DNA from: CAZFDT01 sp964518335
Lineage (GTDB): Bacteria; Planctomycetota; Phycisphaerae; Phycisphaerales; Phycisphaeraceae
Direction: 5' to 3'
DNA length: 64,000 bases
Assembly (NCBI GenBank): GCA_964518335.1
Contig: CAZFDT010000019.1
Span: forward strand, 1-64,000
Position numbers and translations under genes: made by a program. Positions 7,358-15,908 of this stretch are shown here, piece by piece. Under the pieces are notes generated by a model. That model did not search any database, was not told the origin of the DNA, and saw nothing but the letters and a program-made list of their open reading frames with translations. Each line of letters opens with the position of its first letter. The stretch's first letter is position 1.

Positions 7358-9763
7358 ATGGGTAAATCGACGAGCAACACATCGGCTCGCCGCCGTGAGG
7401 TGAGGCGCAACGTGCCCCGGCCCATGCCGCGATGGTGGCAGCTTGTGCGCCGCCGCGACACGGCCTGGGCGATCGCGTTTGTCACGGCGCTGACGATCCT
7501 GGGCGGGTTGATCTCGATCAGCGCCAGCGCTCGGTTGCCCTATTACGTCAACCAGGTCGTCACCAGGCCGATCGTCGCCCGCGTCACCTTCGAGGCCGAG
7601 GACGAAGCCCAGACGCTCAAGAACCGTGAAAAAGCGCGTGACAGTGAGCCGGCGGTTTACAAGACCAACGCCGAGTTCTTCAAGCGCGTGCGCGAGCGGC
7701 TGGATGAGATCATCCTCTATGCCGCCGACCCGACGGTGGTCAGTCCCGACCAGTTGCCGCCCGATGCGGTGAAGAACTACCCGATCACGCAGGAGACGCT
7801 CAAGGCGTTGCGGCGACAGATCGTCGACGGGGCGCCGTCGCGCGAGTGGCTGACCAACGTCGATCTGTTTCTCGATGAGTTGGCCAGCTCGGCGCTGCTG
7901 TCGTCCGAGCGCTATGCCGTCGAGACCGATCGCCGCGCCGGCGCCCGCAAGATCCACATCATGCGTCGGCCCGGCGTCGAGGAGCCTCGCTACGAGAACG
8001 TGCTGCTGAACGTGGGCAACCCCACCGACCTGGATCGGTTCGCCGAGAAGGTGGCGATCCTGGCCGACCGCTTCTTCATCGCCCCCGTGCGACCGGTGGT
8101 GATCGCCGCGGCCATGCGCGACCCGCAGCCCACCTACGAATACGACCGCGAGACCACGCGCAAACGCCGCGACGAACGCTATCTCAGCCACGACAACATC
8201 GAGCGCCGGACGATCCAGAAGGGCGAAACCATCATTGACGCAGGGACCAAGCTGACCCAGCAGATGATCGACCTGGTCCGCGTCGAGCGCGATGAGTACC
8301 GCAAGCTGCTGACGAACCGGCAGCAGGCGGGCGTGCACGATTCGTGGATCCGCGCCTTGCAGCCCAACTGGGTCTGGGCGCAGCGCGTCGGCACGATCGG
8401 GACGTTCCTCGTGCTGTCCGTGGGCCTGTGGATTTATCTGGTGGCCTACAACGAACGCATCTCGCGCAACCCGATGCGCGGCCTGGCGATCACCGCGCTG
8501 ATGATCCTGTGCCAGTTGCTGGCGGTCACGCTGACCGAACTGGGCCCGCAGTACGCCTACTTCGGCGCGACGCTGCCCACCCTCATGGCGGCCATGATCC
8601 TGGCGATCGCCTACGACCGGCGGCTGGCCCTGGCCATCGGAGCGATCCACGCCGTGATGATCGTCACGAGCCTGGACATGAGCACGGGCTTTGGCATCTG
8701 CCTGCTGGCGGGCGTGGGCGTGGCGGTGTGTCAGCTCGATGAGGTGCGCAGCCGCTCCAAGCTGCTGGAGGTCGGGGCGTGGACCGCGATGGCCATGGGC
8801 GTGGCGGCGGTGATCGTCGGGCTCGCCGAGCGTCCGCTGCACCTCAACGACGAATGGAAGCGGGTGTTCTTCGACGCGGCGATGGCGGCCGTCAGCGGCA
8901 TCGCCGCGGGCCTGCTGGTGCAGGGCATCCTGCCCTTCATCGAGCGGGCGTTTAACGTGACCACGGCCATGACGCTCAAGGAGCTCAATGACGCCTCGCA
9001 CCCGCTATTGCTGCAGTTGGCCCAGGAGGCGCCGGGCACCTACCAGCACTCGCTGCGCATCGCCGACATGGCCGAGGGCGCCGCGGACACCATCGCCGCC
9101 AACGGCCTGCTGTGTCGGGTCGGCGCGATGTACCACGACATCGGCAAGATGAACAAGCCGATGTATTTCATCGAAAACCAGGGCGGCGGCCCCAACCGCC
9201 ACAACAAGCTGTCCCCGGCGATGAGCCTGCTCATCATCGTCGGACACGTCAAGGACGGCATCGAGATGGCGCGCGAGTACGGCCTGCCCCAGCCGATCCG
9301 CCATTTCATCGAGAGCCATCACGGCACCACCCTGGTGGAGTATTTCTACCACGCCGCCCGCAAGCAGCGCGAGGCCGAGGCCGAACCGGCGCCCAACGAA
9401 TTCGAGTTCCGCTATCCCGGGCCAAAGCCCCAGACCAAGGAGGCAGCCATTATCCTCCTCTGCGACAGCGTCGAGGCCGCCGTCCGCGCCATGCCCGACC
9501 CCACGCCCATCCGCATCGAGCAGCGCGTCCGTGAGATCGCCACCAAGCGCCTGATGGACGGGCAGTTCGACGACTCGAACATCACGCTCGCCGAGCTGCA
9601 CAAGATCGAGCAGTCGGTCGTCAAGACCTTGTGCGCGATTTATCACGGTCGGATCCAGTACCCGCAGGACAAGCGTGGACCGGAGCCGGCCAAGTCCGCC
9701 GAGCCGCTGCCTCCTCCGCGCCTCGCCACGGGCGGCGCCCAGCCGGACGCGGGCGCGGCGTAA
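7358..9763 (+). CDS. 7TM-HD phosphohydrolase, PgpH-like
   Basis: An 801-residue membrane protein. One helix (about 39-58) leads into an extracytoplasmic domain of about 270 residues. A block of membrane helices follows (about 345-520), then a cytoplasmic HD domain (about 560-720). HD metal ligands are visible in YQHSLRIADMAEG, MYHDIGKMNKP, IVGHVKDG and ESHHGT. PgpH of Listeria, with the same layout, hydrolyses cyclic di-AMP; that substrate is likely but not shown here. It follows phoH after 3 bases, as in many bacteria where ybeY comes next; here ybeY is missing. The last 40 residues are proline- and alanine-rich. Confidence 0.9.
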   Translation: MGKSTSNTSARRREVRRNVPRPMPRWWQLVRRRDTAWAIAFVTALTILGGLISISASARLPYYVNQVVTRPIVARVTFEAEDEAQTLKNREKARDSEPAVYKTNAEFFKRVRERLDEIILYAADPTVVSPDQLPPDAVKNYPITQETLKALRRQIVDGAPSREWLTNVDLFLDELASSALLSSERYAVETDRRAGARKIHIMRRPGVEEPRYENVLLNVGNPTDLDRFAEKVAILADRFFIAPVRPVVIAAAMRDPQPTYEYDRETTRKRRDERYLSHDNIERRTIQKGETIIDAGTKLTQQMIDLVRVERDEYRKLLTNRQQAGVHDSWIRALQPNWVWAQRVGTIGTFLVLSVGLWIYLVAYNERISRNPMRGLAITALMILCQLLAVTLTELGPQYAYFGATLPTLMAAMILAIAYDRRLALAIGAIHAVMIVTSLDMSTGFGICLLAGVGVAVCQLDEVRSRSKLLEVGAWTAMAMGVAAVIVGLAERPLHLNDEWKRVFFDAAMAAVSGIAAGLLVQGILPFIERAFNVTTAMTLKELNDASHPLLLQLAQEAPGTYQHSLRIADMAEGAADTIAANGLLCRVGAMYHDIGKMNKPMYFIENQGGGPNRHNKLSPAMSLLIIVGHVKDGIEMAREYGLPQPIRHFIESHHGTTLVEYFYHAARKQREAEAEPAPNEFEFRYPGPKPQTKEAAIILLCDSVEAAVRAMPDPTPIRIEQRVREIATKRLMDGQFDDSNITLAELHKIEQSVVKTLCAIYHGRIQYPQDKRGPEPAKSAEPLPPPRLATGGAQPDAGAA

Positions 9764-10085
9764 GTGCAGTCCCCAGCCATCCCAGCCCAGCTCGCCCGCC
9801 ACGCCCTGGGAGGCAAGGTGGCGGCACAGACCCACAGAGTGCGGCTGAATATCCGGGGCAAAGACGAGCTTCACGCCGTCATGCCCGCGGAGGCGGGCAT
9901 CCAGGGGGAGGCCCCATGTCGCCGTCACTGGATTCCCGCCTTCGCGGGAATGACGCACACGCGATGGACTGCATAGGTGGCATGATCGCCCCGATTATTC
10001 AGCCACACCCGACCCCCATCGAGGCATCGGCGCGGGGAGCTGCGGCTCAGACCGGACGCCGGCGACCGCCGTCGCGACAGGGGGG
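9764..10085. other. Gene-free spacer between pgpH and the ROK gene
   Basis: About 320 bases without a credible gene. It holds the nested palindromic element at 9878-9954 and ends at the ROK promoter. The rest shows no structure I can support; short open frames here are low-complexity. Confidence 0.6.
9878..9954. repeat. MITE/REP-like element with two nested hairpins
   Basis: About 77 bases bounded by GTCAT and ATGAC. Inside are two perfect 8-bp hairpins with 4-base loops: ATGCCCGC/GCGGGCAT (9881-9900) and ATTCCCGC/GCGGGAAT (9932-9951), and the outer parts of the two hairpins also pair with each other. The 'GGATTCCCGCCTTCGCGGGAAT' type of sequence is a dispersed repeat I recall from many unrelated bacterial genomes, usually intergenic. 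Confidence 0.7.
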
Positions 10086-10123
10086 TTGACAACGGCAATT
10101 TAGTTAATAAACTTTATTAACTA
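10086..10123 (+). promoter_or_regulatory. ROK operon promoter and palindromic operator
   Basis: A consensus -35 TTGACA (10086-10091), 16-base spacer and -10-like TAAACT (10108-10113). A perfect palindrome with 11-bp arms, TAGTTAATAAA and TTTATTAACTA around one C (10101-10123), covers the -10 region and ends on the A of the start codon. The site is strongly AT-rich in a GC-rich genome and resembles NagC/Mlc-type ROK operators. Binding there would block transcription, so autoregulation by the adjacent ROK protein is inferred. Predicted transcripts begin within a few bases of the ATG. Confidence 0.8.
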
Positions 10124-11331
10124 TGTCGGACGCGCTTGGCGATCTCAGGCGGATGCATCAGCGGATGATCTTTGAGTGCCTCCGCGCCCAGGGCTCGGCC
10201 TCCCGCGCCGAGTTGGCCAAGGCCACACGCCTGTCGCCGCCGACCGTCGGCAAGGTCGCCGACGACATGATCGCCGCCGGCATGCTTGAGGAAGTGCGTG
10301 GCGCCAAACGTGTCGCGGCGGAGCAGCGACAGGCGGCGATGGGCAGACCGGCGCGACCCTTGCGGATCAACGCCACGACCCCGCGCGTGGTTTGCGTGCA
10401 GTTGGGCGTGCGACACACGCGCGTGGCAGCCCTTCCCCTGGCGGGGCCGCTCGACGAACAGTGGCCCCTGCACTTTGCCACGCCCCGGACCCCCGCCACC
10501 TGGGCGCGGCGTCTGGCGTCGGCGGCGTCCAGGCTGGCGCTGCGCTCGCCTTGGGCGGTGGCCCTCAGCGTGCCCGGTGTCGTGGACGAAGACGCCGCCC
10601 GCGTCCTGTTGTGTCCCAACCTGCATTGGGCGGCCCGTGTCGATCTCGTCCAGATGCTGGGTCAGATCTGGTCGTGCCCGGTGATGCTCGTGCAGGAGAT
10701 TCGCGCGCTAGCCGCCGGTCATCATCGGGCGGCGCCGCAAGGTCACGACGACTTTCTGCTGGTGGATTTCGGAGACGGCGTGGGCGCCGCCGCGGTCATC
10801 GGCGGGCGCGTGTTTCAAGGCGCGCTGCCGTTGTCCGGCGAGTTGGGCCACACCCCGGTCGCGGGCAACGTGCAGCCCTGCGGCTGTGGCGGCATCGGCT
10901 GCATCGAAACGCTCGTGTCGCGCGGCGGCCTGTTGCGGGCGTTCGCTCGGGCCTCGCGGGGGCGTGCGACCTGGAACAGGCTGCTGCGTCACCTCGATGC
11001 GCACGGCGTGGAACCGTGGCTCGATCAGGCCCTGGCTGCCATGGGCGTCACGATTGCGGGCGCGCTCAACGTGCTGGGCATCGGTCGCGTCATCATCACG
11101 GGGGCCCTTGCCGAGTTGCCCCCGGTGGTTGTCGCGGCCCTGTCCGAGCACATCAGGAGGTCTGCCATGTGGTCGCGGTTCGGCGGCGTCACCTGCGAGG
11201 CCGCCCCGAGGCGCCGAGCCGCGGGACTCATCGCCGCCGCGATCGATCGGCTGCTGTTGCCTTCTCCGCAATCCGCGGCTTTCGCCGCACCGGCACGATT
11301 GGAGAGCAATCGATGGCTCAGCACGAACTGA
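10123..11331 (+). CDS. ROK-family transcriptional regulator
   Basis: A 402-residue protein combining an N-terminal winged helix-turn-helix (residues about 1-60: IFECLRAQGSASRAELAKAT then SPPTVGKVADDMIAAGML) with a ROK sugar-sensing domain. The domain keeps the phosphate loop DFGDGVGAAAVI, the sugar-contact region LSGELGHTPV and the zinc site CGCGGIGCIE (about 253-261). This layout matches NagC, Mlc and XylR, which bind DNA until a sugar or sugar phosphate releases them. It is the first gene of a four-gene sugar operon and overlaps the next gene by 19 bases. The DNA target is probably the palindrome over its own start. The effector is unknown. Confidence 0.88.
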   Translation: MSDALGDLRRMHQRMIFECLRAQGSASRAELAKATRLSPPTVGKVADDMIAAGMLEEVRGAKRVAAEQRQAAMGRPARPLRINATTPRVVCVQLGVRHTRVAALPLAGPLDEQWPLHFATPRTPATWARRLASAASRLALRSPWAVALSVPGVVDEDAARVLLCPNLHWAARVDLVQMLGQIWSCPVMLVQEIRALAAGHHRAAPQGHDDFLLVDFGDGVGAAAVIGGRVFQGALPLSGELGHTPVAGNVQPCGCGGIGCIETLVSRGGLLRAFARASRGRATWNRLLRHLDAHGVEPWLDQALAAMGVTIAGALNVLGIGRVIITGALAELPPVVVAALSEHIRRSAMWSRFGGVTCEAAPRRRAAGLIAAAIDRLLLPSPQSAAFAAPARLESNRWLSTN

Positions 11332-12689
11332 TGAATTGGCCCCCCGTGGAGAGGGCGCTTCGCGCCGCCCGCGCCAGCGGCCTGTTTGGCGCGGCCCACG
11401 TCACCGTGGCCCGGGCGCCGGGGCGGCTGGACATCATGGGGGGCATCGCCGATTACACCGGCTCGCTGGTCTGCGAGATGCCTCTGGCCGTCGCGGCGGT
11501 TGCCGTCGTGCAGAAACGCGACGACGAGCGCGTCGTCTGCCGAAGCGAGCAATCCGGGTTAGTCGTCAGTCGGGGCGTCGAGGAGCTCTCGCACCCGGAC
11601 CCGCAGCGAATACGCGAGGCCTTCGGCCGCGATGAAGTCTGGGCGCGATATCCCATGGGGTGCTTCTGGCATCTGGCTCAGCGCGGGCACGCGATCGGCG
11701 GTTGCACCATTCTGATTGACAGTGACGTACCGCTTGGCGGCGGCGTGTCGAGCAGTGCGGCCATCGAGGTGGCGACCATGACGGCGCTAAGCGCGTTGTT
11801 CGGCGTGACGCTGGCGCCGATGCCGTTGGCGGCCGCGTGCCAGGCCGTGGAGAATCTCGTCGTCGGCGCGCCCTGCGGCGTGATGGACCAGGTCACATCC
11901 TGCCTGGGCCAGCAAGGGTGCATGATCGAGCTGCTTTGTCAGCCTGATGACCACGGCTTGCCCGCGCAGGTGCTTGGCGATGTGCAGATCCCGCCGCGCC
12001 ACGCCTTCATCGGGGTTCACAGCGGCGTCAACCACGAGGTCAGCGGCGACCCCTACACCGACACGCGCGTGGCGGCGTTCATCGGCCAGCGCATCCTCAG
12101 CGATCTGGCGCCCGACGACCCCACCCGCGCCTGGTTGGCCAACATCGATCGCGCCGTGTACCTGCGCGAGCTCCGCGCGGCAGTGCCCCAAACCATGTCG
12201 GGCCAGGCGTTCATCGACCGCTACCAGCGCACCCACGATCCGGTGACGACCGTGCGGCCTGACAGGACGTACCACGTGCGCGCGGCGCTCGACCATCACG
12301 TGCTGGAAATGTCGCGCGTGCGCGAATTCGTGGCTCACCTGCGCGCCACGCCGCCCGCCATCGCCCATCTGCGCGCGGCGGGCAAGCTCATGGTCGAAAG
12401 TCACCGCAGCTACAGCGACCATGCGCGTCTAGGGCATGCCATGACCGACCGGATCGTTGAGCTGGCGATGCAGATCGACGGCGTCTATGGGGCGAAGATC
12501 ACCGGCGGCGGGTGCGGCGGAACCGTGGCCATGCTCATTCGTGACGAGGCGGAAGTCTTTGTTGCCATTGACGCATTGCGCCAGCGCTACACTCGCGAGT
12601 CGGGTCGGCCGACCATTCTGTTCCACGGCACCAGCCCGGGCGCGGTGGCCATGGGAGCGATGACTTTGCCCGCGGAGGACCTGCCATGA
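11313..12689 (+). CDS. GHMP-family sugar kinase, L-arabinokinase/galactokinase-like
   Basis: A 458-residue cytoplasmic kinase that should phosphorylate a free sugar at C1. The three GHMP motifs are present: substrate motif APGRLDIMGGIADYTG (from about residue 34), ATP-loop GGGVSSSAAIEVA (about 142) and GAKITGGGCGGTVAML (about 396). Motif 1 reads GRLDIMGGIADY rather than the GRVNLIGEHTDY of galactokinases; plant L-arabinokinase has this GGIADYSG form, so arabinose or a related sugar is a reasonable guess. The start at 11313 has a GGAG site 8 bases upstream and overlaps the ROK gene. The following phosphatase gene overlaps by 4 bases (ATGA), so translation is coupled. Confidence 0.85.
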   Translation: MAQHELMNWPPVERALRAARASGLFGAAHVTVARAPGRLDIMGGIADYTGSLVCEMPLAVAAVAVVQKRDDERVVCRSEQSGLVVSRGVEELSHPDPQRIREAFGRDEVWARYPMGCFWHLAQRGHAIGGCTILIDSDVPLGGGVSSSAAIEVATMTALSALFGVTLAPMPLAAACQAVENLVVGAPCGVMDQVTSCLGQQGCMIELLCQPDDHGLPAQVLGDVQIPPRHAFIGVHSGVNHEVSGDPYTDTRVAAFIGQRILSDLAPDDPTRAWLANIDRAVYLRELRAAVPQTMSGQAFIDRYQRTHDPVTTVRPDRTYHVRAALDHHVLEMSRVREFVAHLRATPPAIAHLRAAGKLMVESHRSYSDHARLGHAMTDRIVELAMQIDGVYGAKITGGGCGGTVAMLIRDEAEVFVAIDALRQRYTRESGRPTILFHGTSPGAVAMGAMTLPAEDLP

Positions 12690-13675
12690 CCCAGTGGACG
12701 CAAAGGCTCCTGACGTTGGGCAGTTCGGTGCGCGACGCGATTGTCGCCGCTCGCCATCACGGCGCCGACATGGCCACCGCTGTCGCCCAGGAAGGCGGCG
12801 ACACGATCTTCGCCATCGATCGACATGTCGAGCCCATCATCGAAAGCAGCGTCGAGACGTGGCTGGGTGAAACAGGGCCTGTCGAGCTGATCGCCGAGGG
12901 CATGGGCGACAACGGTCGTCGGCGTTACGGTCGCGGCGAGCCTCGGTGGCGCGTCATCATCGACCCGATCGATGGCACACGAAACATCATGTATGACAAG
13001 CGATCGGCATGGTTCATCGCCGCCGTCATTCCCGCGCAGCATGACACCATGCGACACGCGATCGCATCGGCCATCATCGAGCTTCCCCCCTCGAAAGCGG
13101 GATGGGCCGATGAGTTTGCGGCCACGCTTGATGGACCGGCGCAAGGCATGCGGCGTTCTTTGGAATCCGGTCAGGCCGGCAACGTCGCCATTGGACCCAG
13201 CCAGGCAGCGACACTCAAGAATGGATTCGGGCAGGTCTCGAACTTTTTCCCGGGAACCAAGCGCCTTGCATCCGACTTGATGGAGCGAATCGCGGAGGCC
13301 ACGCTGGGCGACGTGGAGCCGGGCAGCGCGGCCGTGTTCGACGACCAGTACATCACCACCGCCGGCCAGATGGTCGAGCTCATGGTGGGTCACGATCGGT
13401 TCTGCTGCGACTTGCGGCCCCTGTTTTACCGCATGCTCGAACGCAAGACCGGCCGCAGCATTCGCGGACTGGAATGCCACCCCTATGACCTCGCGGGCAT
13501 GCTCGTGGCCCAGCGCGCGGGCGTGATTCTGACCGACGGACTGGGGCGCGATCTTGACGCTCCCCTGGATGTTCACAGTGGCGTTCACTGGTGCGGTTAT
13601 GCCAACGAAGCGCTGAGACGATCGATTGAGCCTGTGATTCAGGCATTCTTTTCAGAACAAGGAATTGTGTCATGA
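12686..13675 (+). CDS. Inositol-monophosphatase-family sugar phosphatase
   Basis: A 329-residue member of the Mg2+-dependent IMPase/FBPase fold. Metal-site residues are visible in GGDTIFAIDRHVEP, in ELIAEGMGD (Glu of the usual GEE) and in WRVIIDPIDGTRNIMY (the DPIDGT signature). A late HPYDLAGMLVAQRAG corresponds to the WD-AG motif. It is longer than typical inositol monophosphatases (about 260). All catalytic positions seem kept. The substrate is unknown; the operon suggests a sugar phosphate. The gene overlaps its neighbours by ATGA on both sides, so it is translated with the kinase and the uridylyltransferase. Confidence 0.82.
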   Translation: MTQWTQRLLTLGSSVRDAIVAARHHGADMATAVAQEGGDTIFAIDRHVEPIIESSVETWLGETGPVELIAEGMGDNGRRRYGRGEPRWRVIIDPIDGTRNIMYDKRSAWFIAAVIPAQHDTMRHAIASAIIELPPSKAGWADEFAATLDGPAQGMRRSLESGQAGNVAIGPSQAATLKNGFGQVSNFFPGTKRLASDLMERIAEATLGDVEPGSAAVFDDQYITTAGQMVELMVGHDRFCCDLRPLFYRMLERKTGRSIRGLECHPYDLAGMLVAQRAGVILTDGLGRDLDAPLDVHSGVHWCGYANEALRRSIEPVIQAFFSEQGIVS

Positions 13676-14649
13676 CCCGAAAAGTTAAGAAAGCCGTGAT
13701 TACCGCAGCCGGGCGAGGCACCCGTCAGTACCCCGCCAGCAGTGCGGTGCAGAAGGAGATGTTCCCGCTGGTGGATACCGATGGTCTGACCAAGCCGGTC
13801 ATTCAGATCATTGGCGAAGAGGCCATCGCGGCGGGCGTCGAGGAAATCTGCATTGTCACGCAGCCCGGCGAGGAGAAGCAATATCGCCAGTATTTCAAGC
13901 GAATGAGCGATGAAGTGCTCAAGGCGTTTCGCGGCAAGGACTGGGCGATTCTGCAGAGCGAGAAGCTGCAGGAGTTCGGCGAGCGACTGCACTTCGTGGC
14001 GCAGGACAAGCCCGAGGGCTATGGTCACGCGGTCTACCAGGCGCGGAAGTTTGCCGGCGACGATCCGATCCTGCTGATGCTGGGCGATCACATCTACATC
14101 AGCGCCAACGGCGACAACTGTGCGACGCAACTCATCAAGAAGCACCAGGCGGCCAACTGCAAGGCGACGAGTGCGGTTCAACCCACGCCGAGCAAGGACC
14201 TGCATCTGTTCGGCGTCATCAAGGGCGAGCAACTCGACGCCGCGGCGGGGCTGTACCGAACCGTCGCCATTTGCGAGAAACCCAAGCCTGAGTATGCCGC
14301 CACGCATCTGGCCACCACGGGGCTGCCGCCGGGTCTGTATCTGGGGCATTTCGGCATGCACGTGTTTCCGCCTGCGATCTTCGAGGCGATCGAGTATCAC
14401 ATCAAGAACGACATCCGGGAGAAGAACGAGATCCAGCTCACCAACGCCCAGGAGTATATGCGCGAGCACCTGCTGGGTGGATCGTACAACTGCTGCACCA
14501 TCGAGGGCCAGCGGTTCGACACGGGCATCCCCTACGGCATCATGGAGTCACAGATCGCGCTGGCGCTGGCGGGCAAGCATCGTGCGGAAATCGTCGAGGC
14601 CATCGCTCGCCTGCTCGCCGAGCAGCTCAAGAGCGTCGCCAAGCGTTGA
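13672..14649 (+). CDS. UTP-sugar-1-phosphate uridylyltransferase, GalU-like
   Basis: A 325-residue nucleotidyltransferase joining UTP and a sugar 1-phosphate to give UDP-sugar and pyrophosphate. The start KKAVITAAGRGTRQYP is the nucleotide-binding GxGTRxxP loop, followed by QKEMFPLVD and KPVIQIIGEEAIAAGVEEICIVTQ, as in bacterial GalU. HFVAQDKPEGYGHAVYQA and LLMLGDHIYI with the metal-binding Asp come next. The residue before TRQYP is Gly as expected, but the usual FLPATK is altered to YPASSAVQKEM. Within this operon it probably acts on the product of the GHMP kinase rather than serving as the housekeeping glucose enzyme. It converges with the cysteine desulfurase gene. Confidence 0.85.
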   Translation: MTRKVKKAVITAAGRGTRQYPASSAVQKEMFPLVDTDGLTKPVIQIIGEEAIAAGVEEICIVTQPGEEKQYRQYFKRMSDEVLKAFRGKDWAILQSEKLQEFGERLHFVAQDKPEGYGHAVYQARKFAGDDPILLMLGDHIYISANGDNCATQLIKKHQAANCKATSAVQPTPSKDLHLFGVIKGEQLDAAAGLYRTVAICEKPKPEYAATHLATTGLPPGLYLGHFGMHVFPPAIFEAIEYHIKNDIREKNEIQLTNAQEYMREHLLGGSYNCCTIEGQRFDTGIPYGIMESQIALALAGKHRAEIVEAIARLLAEQLKSVAKR

Positions 14650-14665
14650 GTCGAGATGGTTGGGT

Positions 14666-15889
14666 TCAGTTGGGGACGGCGGCCCCGTGCATGTGGCAGA
14701 TGTGGGCCAGGGCGTCGGTGGCGTATTTCACGTCCTGACTGGTGAGAAATGGGCCGAAGGAAAAGCGGGTGGTTCCGCCCAGCGCGCGGGTGCCGAACGT
14801 TTCGTGGGCCAGCGGGGCGCAGTGAATGCCGCTACGGGTCAGGATGCCGTACTCGCTTTCGAGCAGGTCGCTGAGGCTCTGGGGCTGTTCGAAGCCATCG
14901 ATGCGAACGGAGAAGACGCCGCAACGGTCTTTGACGCCCTGAGGCCCGAAGAGGGTGAGACCGGGCATGTCGCCCCATTCACCGAGTCCTTCGATCATGT
15001 TGCGGATGAGTTCCTGCTCGTGCGCCCAGACCTTGTCGATGCCGCGGTCGAGTATCCACTGCACGCCTTCGGACAGGCCGATGATGCCGATGGCGTTGTG
15101 TGAGCCGGCCTCGAAGCGATCGGGCATGAACTGGGGCTGTACGTCGAACTCGCTGGCGCTGCCTGTGCCGCCTTCGCGCGCGGTGACCATGTGCTTTTCC
15201 AGCCCGGGGCGGACGTAGAGGAACCCGGTTCCCAGCGGGCCGAGCAGGCCCTTGTGTCCCGGCGCGGCGAGCAGGTCGATGCCGTCGCGCTGCACGTCGA
15301 TGGGATAGTGGCCGCAGGTCTGGGCCGCATCCACGAGCAGGGGGACCGCGTGCTGGCGGGCGATGCCGCCGATGTCCGCTATGGGCTGCAGTGAGCCACT
15401 GACATTCGAGCCGTGGAGGATTGCGATGAGCTTCGTCTGGGGCCGGATCGCTTTGCGGATCTCGTCCGGGTCCACCACGCCCGATTGCGGATGGACCGGC
15501 ACGCGCGTCTGCTGGATGTCCCACTGATCGACCAGGGCGTTGCATGGCCGCAGGATCGAATTATGGTCCATGCACGTCGTGATGACGTGATTCCGTCTGT
15601 CGCCGGGGCGGAGCAATCCGCGAATCGCCAGGTTCAGCGCGTCGGTGGTGTTGAGGGTGAATATGACATGATCGGGGTTTTCACCGCCGATGAGCCTGTT
15701 GATGCGCTGGCGGCACTGGGTCAGGAGCCGGCCGGCCTCTCTCGCCTCGGCGTAAGCGCCCCGCCCAGGGCTGGCGCCAAGCTCGGTGGCGTAGCGGATC
15801 ATGGCGTCATGCACGGCTTTGGGCTTGGGAAAGCTTGTGGCCGCATTGTCCATGTAGAGGCGCGGTCGGTGGGATGGATCAGCCGTCAT
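14666..15889 (-). CDS. Cysteine desulfurase-like class V aminotransferase
   Basis: A 407-residue PLP enzyme of the SufS/Csd type, close to the 'cysteine desulfurase family protein' group. It would remove sulfur from cysteine, forming a persulfide on its own cysteine. Signatures are YMDNAATSFPKP, the cofactor aspartate in LLVDAAQTCGHYPIDV, the Schiff-base lysine in LAAPGHKGLLGPLGTGFLYV, and the catalytic cysteine in TRSGIHCAPLAHETFG. Members of this group often stand alone instead of in suf operons, as here, so selenium or tRNA-sulfur roles are also possible. It converges with the uridylyltransferase gene, 16 bases away. Confidence 0.85.
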   Translation of the reverse strand: MTADPSHRPRLYMDNAATSFPKPKAVHDAMIRYATELGASPGRGAYAEAREAGRLLTQCRQRINRLIGGENPDHVIFTLNTTDALNLAIRGLLRPGDRRNHVITTCMDHNSILRPCNALVDQWDIQQTRVPVHPQSGVVDPDEIRKAIRPQTKLIAILHGSNVSGSLQPIADIGGIARQHAVPLLVDAAQTCGHYPIDVQRDGIDLLAAPGHKGLLGPLGTGFLYVRPGLEKHMVTAREGGTGSASEFDVQPQFMPDRFEAGSHNAIGIIGLSEGVQWILDRGIDKVWAHEQELIRNMIEGLGEWGDMPGLTLFGPQGVKDRCGVFSVRIDGFEQPQSLSDLLESEYGILTRSGIHCAPLAHETFGTRALGGTTRFSFGPFLTSQDVKYATDALAHICHMHGAAVPN

Positions 15890-15908
15890 GGTCGTGTCGC
15901 GTGTTCAG

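Noticed and set aside
6587..9001. Open frame of about 800 codons on the minus strand opposite phoH and pgpH
   Set aside because: High GC content leaves antisense frames open. The translation is Arg/His/Gly/Val-rich without any motif, while the plus strand encodes clear PhoH and HD-domain proteins.
10392..11312. Upstream extension of the GHMP kinase through the ROK gene
   Set aside because: The extension overlaps the well-supported ROK frame and has no GHMP-family sequence; the ATG at 11313 has a GGAG site and begins the kinase.
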